64,000 nucleotides of DNA from Collinsella ihumii (lineage in GTDB: Bacteria; Actinomycetota; Coriobacteriia; Coriobacteriales; Coriobacteriaceae). The notes beneath the pieces were generated by a model. The model was not told the DNA's origin and did not search any database. It saw only the letters and a program-made list of their open reading frames with translations. The stretch lies in assembly GCF_900046475.1 (NCBI RefSeq), contig NZ_FCOU01000011.1, positions 1-64,000 on the forward strand. Reading direction: 5' to 3'. The stretch's first letter is position 1. Every line of letters starts with the position of its first letter. Made by a program: the position numbers and the translations under genes. Of the stretch, positions 58,026 to 64,000 are shown one piece after another.

Positions 58026-58822
58026 CGACATCCCTCCTCGATCAACGCCGCGAGAGCCGCCGCCTGCTCGGCGGGAGAGCCCTCGATGGCGACCGCCTCC
58101 TGCGAGCGCTCGGGAACAAACGACCGCACGACCTGGGTGGGCGAGCCCGCAAGCCCCGTCCGCGACGTGTCGGCGTCGACGTCGGCGGCCGTCTTGACCG
58201 CAACGGGCGCTGCTTCCGCCGCCAGCACGCCCGGGATGCTCGGCATCCTCAGCTGCGCCGCGTCCTTGGCGACCGTGATGACCGCGGGGAGATCGACCTC
58301 GACGGTCTCGCGACCCCCGTCGCACGCGCGCCTCGCCCACAGGATGCGCCCACAGACCACCGGCTGCTCCTGCACATCGGTGATGCAGGGCATCTCGAAT
58401 GCGCCGGCGAGCTCCGGGCCGATCTGCGCCGTGTCGCCGTCGACGGCCATCTTGCCGCACACGATCAGGTCGACCGCCTCATCGAGCTGGGAGATTCCGC
58501 AGCTCAGGGCATAGGTCGTCGCCAGCGTGTCCGCGCCCGCGAACGCGCGGTCGGAAAGCAGCAGGGCGTCGTCGGCACCGCGCGCAATGCAGTCGCGCAG
58601 AAGCCGCTCGGTATCGGGGATTCCCATGGACATGACGCTCACCCGAGTGCGCTCGCCCGCAGCGGAGCGCGCGTCCTTGATCGCCAGCGCGACCTCGAGC
58701 GCCGTGGCGTCGAACGGGTTGATGACCGATGCGCGGCCGTCGCGCACGATCGTATGGGTTTCCGGGTCCATCTTGACCTCCGTGGTCGAGGGGACCGCCT
58801 TGACGCACACCACGATATGCAT
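58022..58822 (-). CDS. etfB: electron-transfer flavoprotein beta subunit
   Basis: A 266-aa EtfB starting MHIVVCVKAVPSTTEVKMDPETHTIVRDG, with NPFDATALEVALAIKDA, LLLSDRAFAGADTLATTYAL and AVDGDTAQIGPELA, the AMP/FAD-binding segments of the family. It pairs with EtfA to take electrons from the FAD oxidase encoded upstream. AGGAGG lies 11 nt upstream of the chosen ATG; a GTG four codons earlier is in frame. It overlaps etfA. Confidence 0.93.
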   Translation of the reverse strand: MHIVVCVKAVPSTTEVKMDPETHTIVRDGRASVINPFDATALEVALAIKDARSAAGERTRVSVMSMGIPDTERLLRDCIARGADDALLLSDRAFAGADTLATTYALSCGISQLDEAVDLIVCGKMAVDGDTAQIGPELAGAFEMPCITDVQEQPVVCGRILWARRACDGGRETVEVDLPAVITVAKDAAQLRMPSIPGVLAAEAAPVAVKTAADVDADTSRTGLAGSPTQVVRSFVPERSQEAVAIEGSPAEQAAALAALIEEGCR

Positions 58823-58826
58823 GGCC

Positions 58827-60416
58827 TCACGCACCTCCTTCGCATAGATGCGGATCGAACAGGTTGCCGCGCCCCAGCTGGCAGAAGGGATCGAGCGCGA
58901 GCTTCACGCGCGCCATCTCGCGCACGTGGTCCTCGCCGTACATGGCGACAAGGAAGTCGCGCTTGAGCTTGCCGACGCCATGCTCCGCCGAGACGGCGCC
59001 GCCCATGGCACTGACCTGCGCCGCCCATGCGCCGAAGAGCTCCTTGCCCGCCTCATAGTCGGCCATGGAGCGCGGCAGCACGTTGACGTGCAGGTGGTTG
59101 TTGCCGATATGGCCCCATGCCGCCGACTCGAGGCCCGCCTCGGCAAGGCCGGTCCGGTAGAGCTCGATGACGTCGCGCAGCCGGTCGTCGGGCACCGACA
59201 TGTCACTGCCGAGCTTGGTGATGCGCGCGTCGGTGCGCCGGCGCTCGTCGATGAGCATGTTGACGCTCTCGGGGACCGCGTGCCTGAAGAAGCGCTGCGT
59301 CTCGCGGTCGGTGTCGGTGCGCGCGACCCAGGTGCGCTCCGCGCTGCCGCCTTGCTCGTCCAGCACGTTGCGCAGACGGGCCAGGTCGGCCAGCGCCTGA
59401 GATTCGCCATCGCAGGCGAGCTCGACGTACACGCAGCAGCCCCACGCGTCGTCGAGGGCGGGCAGCGACGAAAAGGCGGTGCTCGCCGTGCGCTGGCGGC
59501 GCAGGATGTTCAGCGCCTGCGCGTCGAAGTACTCGAACGCCGCGGCGTCGCTGAGTGCGGGGCGCGCCGCGACCGTGAAGTCGACGGCCTGCGCCTCGTC
59601 GGCAAAAAAGCAGCTCACACCCCACGTGACGGTCGGAACCGGCATGAGCGCCACCTCGAGCTCGCTGATGACGCCGAGCGAGCCGTCCGACCCGATGAAC
59701 AGGTCGACGGCATCCATGTCGTCCTCGACGAAATAACCCGAGGCGTTTTTGGTGCTCGGCATGGTATAGGTGGGCAGGTCCAGCTCGATGGCGCGCCCGC
59801 CCTCGGTCGTCAGCACGAGGTGCCGGCCGGTCGCGCGCACCGCCCCGCGGGGCAGGTCGAGCACGTCACCGTTCGCGAGCACCACGCGCAGCGCGCTTAT
59901 GTGCGGGCGCATCGGGCCGTAGCGGTAGCTGCGTGCGCCGGAGGCGTTGCAGGCGGCCATGCCGCCCATGCAGGCCGAGATCTCGGTGGGATCGGTGGCG
60001 AAGAACTGCTCGGGCCCGTCGTACATGTGCTTGAGGACGGCGAGGCTCTCGCGGTCCCACCCGTCGGTGGGTAGCGTCTTGTTCGCCAGATGGCGGCGAA
60101 GCTCGGACAGGATCACGCCCGGCTGCATGCGCAGATAGTAGGTCCCCGCGTCGTCTCGACGAAGGCCCAGGTATCTATTTGCCCGCGAGAGGTTCATGAT
60201 GTGGCCGCCCGCGGGAACGGCGCCCGCCGCGAGACCGGTGCGCGCGCCCTGCACCGTCACCGGGACGTGCTCGGACGCGGCCGCAATGCTCGTCAGCACC
60301 TCGCGGATCTCCTGCTCATCGCGCGGAAACGAGATCGATTGCGCGTCGCCCGTGCTGCGCGACTCGTCGCGCAGATACGCCTCGTATTCGGCCGTCATCG
60401 GTTTTATGTCCACCAT
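58827..60416 (-). CDS. FAD-linked oxidase, D-lactate/glycolate dehydrogenase type (GlcD-like)
   Basis: A 529-aa flavoenzyme of the GlcD/DLD family. It has the PCMH FAD-binding fold (SISFPRDEQEIREVL, VPVTVQGARTGLAAGAVPAGGHIMNLSR, GGMAACNASGARSYRYGPMR, LFIGSDGSLGVISELEV) and the C-terminal domain (AAWGHIGNNHLHVNVLP, GGAVSAEHGVGKLKR, DPFCQLGRGNLFDP). Next to EtfB and ferredoxin-EtfA it should oxidise lactate with NAD+, driven by reduced ferredoxin, as in the Acetobacterium LctBCD complex. Glycolate or another 2-hydroxy acid is an alternative substrate. The start at 60416 has GAAAGGTG upstream. First gene of the operon. Confidence 0.9.
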   Translation of the reverse strand: MVDIKPMTAEYEAYLRDESRSTGDAQSISFPRDEQEIREVLTSIAAASEHVPVTVQGARTGLAAGAVPAGGHIMNLSRANRYLGLRRDDAGTYYLRMQPGVILSELRRHLANKTLPTDGWDRESLAVLKHMYDGPEQFFATDPTEISACMGGMAACNASGARSYRYGPMRPHISALRVVLANGDVLDLPRGAVRATGRHLVLTTEGGRAIELDLPTYTMPSTKNASGYFVEDDMDAVDLFIGSDGSLGVISELEVALMPVPTVTWGVSCFFADEAQAVDFTVAARPALSDAAAFEYFDAQALNILRRQRTASTAFSSLPALDDAWGCCVYVELACDGESQALADLARLRNVLDEQGGSAERTWVARTDTDRETQRFFRHAVPESVNMLIDERRRTDARITKLGSDMSVPDDRLRDVIELYRTGLAEAGLESAAWGHIGNNHLHVNVLPRSMADYEAGKELFGAWAAQVSAMGGAVSAEHGVGKLKRDFLVAMYGEDHVREMARVKLALDPFCQLGRGNLFDPHLCEGGA

Positions 60417-60681
60417 GGGCGCACCTTTCTTTACTGAGGTAAAGTGGCAGTGCCCTCGATTATATGAAACGCCGAGGTGGGTTCTGTTGTGGAACGCAAT
60501 TATGACAAGTGCGTGAACAGCGCATTTTCTATGCAAAACAGAATCTTTTACTAATAGTCACGCCGTCTACCAGCGCGTTTGGGCGATCTGTCGGATGCGC
60601 GTCGGAAGCGGGGCAAGAAGCGGCTGCTAGGCTGGGCGCGCTGCTTGCTGCGCGACCGCGCGCCCACGTGAAGGAGGCCCC

Positions 60682-60879
60682 ATGGCTCTGTATCTGCCGA
60701 AACAGCACATCGTGATCGACGTCGTGGACGACCCGTGCTCCTCTCCGGTCGATCCGGATGCGTTTCCCGGTCTGACGGTCGTGCCGGTCACCTGCGACGA
60801 ACTCGCACATCCCGAGCTCATATCGGAGATCTGCGGCCTGCAGTTTCCGCACGTGGCCGCGCCCGCGCAGCAAGCCTGA
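60682..60879 (+). CDS. small uncharacterised protein, 65 aa
   Basis: Begins MALYLPKQHIVIDVVDDPCSSPVDPD and ends with FPHVAAPAQQA; soluble, with two or three Cys. An ideal AAGGAGG lies 6 nt before the ATG, which supports a real gene. Not recognised. It sits divergent from the lactate dehydrogenase operon. The 265 bp before it (60417-60681) hold both promoters and nothing else that I can identify. Confidence 0.55.
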   Translation: MALYLPKQHIVIDVVDDPCSSPVDPDAFPGLTVVPVTCDELAHPELISEICGLQFPHVAAPAQQA

Positions 60880-60912
60880 TGGGTTGGCTGGGGACGGGTT
60901 CGTTTCAACCCA
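60880..60912. repeat. 33-bp palindromic repeat, copy 3
   Basis: Same orientation as copy 1, with two base differences. It starts at the stop codon of the 65-aa gene. Confidence 0.75.
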
Positions 60913-61091
60913 TCGATCGTCGCCGCCCCTCGTCATTTGCTACTATTCCATAGTCGTGAAGATCCCGCCTCCGGCACGATCGGGGGCGTTTTTTCTGGAA
61001 ACTGCCGATCGACGCCTTCCGAGCCCACCGCGAGAGACCGGCTCGAATAAGGACCGACCGGCATCCCCCACAACTGCAGGAGGTCGTCGGC

Positions 61092-61811
61092 GTGATCGGA
61101 CTGGGAACGCTCATCAACGTAGCGTGCATCCTCGCCGGCGGCGTCGCGGGCCTTTTCGGCAGGCGCCTTCTGGTCCCCCGCGTGCAGGAGACCCTCATGA
61201 AGGCGACGGGGCTATGCGTCATCTTCGTCGGTCTCGCCGGCACGCTCGAGGAAATGCTCACCGTGAAAGACGGCGCCCTTACCAGCGGGGGAACCGCCAT
61301 GATGATCGTCTCGTTCGCCGTCGGCTCTGCCATCGGCGAGCTCATCGACCTCGACAGCCGCTTTGTTCGACTCGGCAAATGGCTCAAGGAAAAGACCGGG
61401 AGCGAAGGCGACGCGGGATTCGTCAACGGGTTCGTGAACGCATCGCTGGCGGTCAGCATCGGGGCCATGGCAATCGTCGGCGCCATCCAAGACGGCATCG
61501 CGGGCGACTGGGGCACGCTTGCCTTGAAGGGCGCACTCGATGCCGTCATCGTCTGCGTGATGAGCGCCTCGTTTGGGAGGGGCTGCCTGTTCTCGGCGCT
61601 GCCCGTGGCGGTCATCCAGGGCTCCATCACCCTGCTTGCCCAGCCCATCCGCCCCATCATGACCGAGGCGGCGCTTTCCAACCTCTCGCTCGTAGGGTCC
61701 ATGATCATCTTCTGCGTGGGCGTGAACCTCATCTGGAAGGGCACGTTCAAGCCGGCGAACATGCTGCCCGCCGTGGTGATCGCCGTCATCTGGGCGCTCG
61801 TGGTGCCATAG
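61092..61811 (+). CDS. DUF554 family membrane protein
   Basis: A 239-aa membrane protein with about seven helices. It matches DUF554 (YdfK-like) in GLGTLINVACILAGGVAGLFGRRL, FVGLAGTLEEML, AVGSAIGELIDLDSRFVRLGKWLKEK, GFVNASLAVSIGAMAIVGAIQDGI and FCVGVNLIWK. Function unknown; a transporter role has been suggested for the family. GTG start at 61092 with AGGAGG 8 nt upstream. Confidence 0.9.
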   Translation: MIGLGTLINVACILAGGVAGLFGRRLLVPRVQETLMKATGLCVIFVGLAGTLEEMLTVKDGALTSGGTAMMIVSFAVGSAIGELIDLDSRFVRLGKWLKEKTGSEGDAGFVNGFVNASLAVSIGAMAIVGAIQDGIAGDWGTLALKGALDAVIVCVMSASFGRGCLFSALPVAVIQGSITLLAQPIRPIMTEAALSNLSLVGSMIIFCVGVNLIWKGTFKPANMLPAVVIAVIWALVVP

Positions 61812-61852
61812 GGAAACACTGATGGGGACCGCCGATAATCGATTGATTTCGC

Positions 61853-61892
61853 GCCGGGTTCCCCTGTGGTGGGCGCCCGGCGCGAAGTGAAC
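61853..61892. terminator. hairpin between convergent genes
   Basis: The stem TTCGCGCCGGG / CCCGGCGCGAA lies between the DUF554 gene (plus) and the deformylase gene (minus). It can end both transcripts. T-runs are weak. Confidence 0.55.
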
Positions 61893-61906
61893 TGGCCAGC
61901 GGTTAA

Positions 61907-62326
61907 CTAGACCAGCTTGCCGTTGCAGTGGTCAATCATGTGCTGGATCATCTGGGCTTCCCAATCGGTGAAGTCGCGACGACGGTTCTTGAGGGCGCCG
62001 TCGACCAGCTCGTCGTAGCTGACCTTGATCTTGATGAAGCGGGTGACCTTGTGGGCGTCCTCGTGCGACAGGCAGCGCTCCTCGCACTTGAACGCGCCGA
62101 GGCCCAGCATCATCTTGGGGTTGTACATCACGTGAACCTGGTCGTTGTCGTCCTTGTAGACGGCGACGGCCTTGGTCACGCCGATCTGGTTGGCGGCCAG
62201 GCACACGGCGTCGTCGATGGACTCCATGGTATCGATCAGGTCCTGGGCGATGGCGGCATCTTCGGCCGTCGCGGGCTCGCAGGGCTGAGAGAGGATGGCG
62301 TCGTCGTGCACGAGCTCTTTGATCAT
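61907..62326 (-). CDS. peptide deformylase homologue with altered active site
   Basis: A 139-aa deformylase-fold protein. Motif 1 reads CLAANQIG (usually GLAAPQIG), motif 2 EERCLS (usually EGCLS, with the metal Cys kept), and motif 3 QHMIDH (usually QHEIDH). The two metal His are kept but the catalytic Glu is Met. Length is about 10-30 residues shorter than usual. The start at 62326 has GGGACAG upstream. It may be a catalytically weak or repurposed form. If it is the only deformylase in the genome, the chemistry must be done another way. Confidence 0.85.
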   Translation of the reverse strand: MIKELVHDDAILSQPCEPATAEDAAIAQDLIDTMESIDDAVCLAANQIGVTKAVAVYKDDNDQVHVMYNPKMMLGLGAFKCEERCLSHEDAHKVTRFIKIKVSYDELVDGALKNRRRDFTDWEAQMIQHMIDHCNGKLV

Positions 62327-62482
62327 GAACTGTCCCTTCAAAACGTGCAGGTTGGGTGCGGGCGCATTGCGCGCCCCAAGATAGTAGCGCAAAACGCACG
62401 GTAAGGCGGCGCGCCCACGTAAAGAGCAGCAGCGTGCTACCTTAAGGGAGCCGCATCAGACACCGACCTCATGGAGGGGCGC

Positions 62483-63097
62483 ATGCTCAACATCGTGCTT
62501 TTCGAACCCGAGATTCCCGCCAACACCGGCAACATCGGCCGGACCTGCGTGGTGACTGGCGCGCACCTGCATCTGATCGAGCCGCTCGGGTTCTCGCTCG
62601 ACAGCAAGATGCTGCACCGCGCGGGCCTCGGCTATTGGGACAACCTCAACGTGACGGCGTATGCGAACTGGCAGGATTTCCTCGATCGCTGTGGGCTCGC
62701 CGACGACGCGGGACTCAAGCGCCTGCATCTGCTCACCAAGAAGGCGCAGCGCACCTACGTGCAAGCGACCTATCGCGACGGGGACTACCTCGTCTTCGGA
62801 AAGGAGAGCTCGGGGATTCCCGAGGAGCTGCTCGCCCGCTACCCGCAGCGCTGCGAGCGGATACCCATGCTGCCCGACGAGACGGCGCTCGCCAACCGCG
62901 ACAGCTGGCAAGCGCACGAGCAGGCCTTGCACCCCAATGCCGAGCGCGCGGCCTCTCCCCTGCTCAGGCAGGATATCTGCGGGAACTTCATCGACACGAG
63001 CGACTATCGCATCAGCGCCCTCAACCTCTCGAACGCCGCCGCCGTCGTCTTGTTCGAGGCCCTGCGGCAAACGGGCTTCCCCGGGATGGGCGCCTAG
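62483..63097 (+). CDS. trmL: tRNA (cytidine(34)-2'-O)-methyltransferase TrmL
   Basis: A 204-aa SPOUT methyltransferase: LFEPEIPANTGNIGRTC, HLIEPLGF, VFGKESSGIPEELL and YRISALNLSNAAAVVLFEALRQ are the TrmL/YibK motifs, the last forming the trefoil knot that binds S-adenosylmethionine. It methylates the ribose of the wobble base in leucine tRNAs, which include the tRNA-Leu(CAA) type encoded at 7935-8021. Start at 62483 with GGAGGGG upstream. Confidence 0.95.
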   Translation: MLNIVLFEPEIPANTGNIGRTCVVTGAHLHLIEPLGFSLDSKMLHRAGLGYWDNLNVTAYANWQDFLDRCGLADDAGLKRLHLLTKKAQRTYVQATYRDGDYLVFGKESSGIPEELLARYPQRCERIPMLPDETALANRDSWQAHEQALHPNAERAASPLLRQDICGNFIDTSDYRISALNLSNAAAVVLFEALRQTGFPGMGA

Positions 63098-63118
63098 AAA
63101 AAGGGGCGGGGGAGGCCG

Positions 63119-63199
63119 ATGACACAAAATGGGCAGTTTGGCACGCTAAAGGGGGCCTACAAGCACTCTTAGCGTGCCAAACTGCCCATTTTGTGTCAT
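63119..63199. repeat. hairpin element, family A, copy 2
   Basis: The perfect 30-bp arms 63119-63148 and 63170-63199 enclose a 21-bp loop. It shares its outer GCCGATGACACA and inner CACGCTA with the element at 45125-45220, while the middle of the stem differs. Only weak T-tracts are nearby. Confidence 0.8.
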
Positions 63200-63302
63200 T
63201 GACCCCCCCTTTCTCTGGATCTCTGGGGAAGGCGGGGGATACCCCGTTTGCATCATCGGCCAATACCCAGACGACACTCGAAGAAAGTCCTGTCGTCCTT
63301 CT

Positions 63303-63364
63303 CTATAAAAACCGTCGCCGGCGCCAGAAGGTCGAAAACTCGCGACCTCCCAACGCCGGCGACG
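63303..63364 (-). terminator. purF terminator
   Basis: The stem CCGTCGCCGGCG / CGCCGGCGACGG, with an inner AGGTCG/CGACCT stem, is followed on the minus strand by TTTTTATAG. It lies about 60 bp past the purF stop. Confidence 0.8.
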
Positions 63365-63390
63365 GATACTCGCTTACCTGCGGGGAACGA

Positions 63391-63423
63391 TGGGTTGGAA
63401 CGAACCCGTCCCCGATCAACCCA
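63391..63423. repeat. 33-bp palindromic repeat, copy 4
   Basis: In the reverse orientation relative to copy 1, between the purF stop and its terminator, so it lies within the purF 3' untranslated region. Confidence 0.75.
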
Positions 63424-63427
63424 TCGG

Positions 63428-64000
63428 TTACTCTTTGCCGTCCCAGCAGTAGGTGCACACCTTCGACGGATCGATGCCGATCGCCTCGAGCATGCCGGAC
63501 AGGCTCTGGTAGCCCAGGCTGTCGAAGCCGAGCTGTTCGCAGATGCGGCGTAGCAGGCAGCCTCCGCGCTCGGTGGAGCTGTCGGCGTACTCGTCGAGGT
63601 GCTTGTCGCCCTCGGGACCCTCGAGCTCGCGCACGACGCGGCGGGCGATAAGGTCCATGTCCGACTTGCCGCGCGAGAACGACAGGTACTTGCAGCTGAA
63701 CATGATCGGCGGGCACGCGGAGCGCATGTGCACCTCTTTGGCGCCGGCCTCGTACAGGAAGTTGACCGTCTTGCCGAGCTGCGTTCCGCGCACGATGGAG
63801 TCGTCGACGAACAGCAGCTTCTTGTCGCGGATGAGCTCGGGCACCGGAATCTGCTTCATCTCGGCGATACGGTCGCGCACGCTCTGGTTGGTCGGCATGA
63901 AGGAGCGCGACCAGGTGGGCGTGTACTTGATGAACGGGCGGGCGAACGTGGCCCCGCACTCGTTGGCGTAGCCGATGGCGTGCGGCAGGCCGGAGTCGGG
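63428..64000 (-). CDS. purF: amidophosphoribosyltransferase, C-terminal part
   Basis: The C-terminal 190 residues of PurF; the 5' part lies beyond the window. PDSGLPHAIGYANECG and KKLLFVDDSIVRGTQLGKTV (the PRPP-binding loop) are diagnostic, followed by GAKEVHMRSACPPIMFSCKYLSF. It makes phosphoribosylamine from PRPP and glutamine, the first step of purine synthesis. The tail (CTYCWDGKE) is of usual length. Confidence 0.96.
   Translation of the reverse strand, partial: PDSGLPHAIGYANECGATFARPFIKYTPTWSRSFMPTNQSVRDRIAEMKQIPVPELIRDKKLLFVDDSIVRGTQLGKTVNFLYEAGAKEVHMRSACPPIMFSCKYLSFSRGKSDMDLIARRVVRELEGPEGDKHLDEYADSSTERGGCLLRRICEQLGFDSLGYQSLSGMLEAIGIDPSKVCTYCWDGKE

Noticed and set aside
44849-63423. 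CRISPR array suggested by several palindromic repeats
   Set aside because: The repeats are scattered singly over 19 kb, not regularly spaced with spacers, and no cas genes are present.

Overview
The window is about 64 kb of high-GC DNA that reads as a chromosome segment from a Coriobacteriia gut actinobacterium, most likely Collinsella or a close relative. I infer this from the 16S and 23S genes, the RecJ-helicase fusion, a large membrane-bound LuxR-type regulator, a lactate dehydrogenase/Etf operon, and an anaerobic, branched-chain amino acid and sugar-using gene set. No database search was possible, so the genus is an inference.

Layout. 0-5.6 kb: a complete rrn operon (16S-23S-5S) on the minus strand with two promoters and a terminator. 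5.7-8.0 kb: infC-rpmI-rplT (infC probably starts at ATA), a cysteine-less ArsC/Spx-like protein and tRNA-Leu(CAA). 8.0-18.0 kb: a transglutaminase-like protein, class II aldolase, an unknown protein, and a minus-strand run recJ-helicase fusion, relA/spoT and an MBL-fold hydrolase. 18.3-20.4 kb: two tandem bile acid:sodium symporter family genes. 20.8-22.3 kb: a HAD phosphatase and a small serine recombinase. 22.5-27.3 kb: a four-gene minus-strand cassette (vWA lipoprotein, XpaC-like, solute-binding-like, TelA-like). 27.5-33.4 kb: cutC and a complete Liv ABC transporter operon. 33.7-40.7 kb: homoserine dehydrogenase, small genes, an esterase plus metalloprotease pair, and a double-length membrane LuxR regulator. 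40.9-46.1 kb: purL and a cyclase-family hydrolase. 46.1-50.4 kb: an accessory island with an orphan HipB-like repressor, a degraded IS21 istB, a RelB/YafQ toxin-antitoxin pair and a Fic protein. 50.5-54.4 kb: the fructose PTS operon fruR-fruK-fruA. 54.7-56.7 kb: azlC-azlD-HD hydrolase. 56.8-60.4 kb: a probable electron-confurcating lactate dehydrogenase operon (GlcD-like, EtfB, ferredoxin-EtfA), with one frame break in etfA. 60.7-64.0 kb: a 65-aa protein, a DUF554 membrane protein, an unusual peptide deformylase homologue, trmL and the 3' part of purF, which runs off the window.

Two themes cut across the genes. First, the assembly carries a technical artefact. Two Tn5/Nextera mosaic ends joined head to head sit at 23594-23631 inside the telA-like gene, preceded by a 75-bp copy of DNA from 26761-26835. 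The geometry is that of an untrimmed mate-pair junction from a fragment of about 3.2 kb. Removing 112 bp restores a 381-aa reading frame.

Second, the intergenic spaces hold many long hairpins of recognisable families. One is a 33-bp palindrome in four copies. Another is a hairpin of about 85-95 bp in two copies whose stems differ in sequence but keep pairing. Others are single long inverted repeats. They resemble REP/MITE-type small mobile or RNA-structured elements and are the least explained structure in the window.
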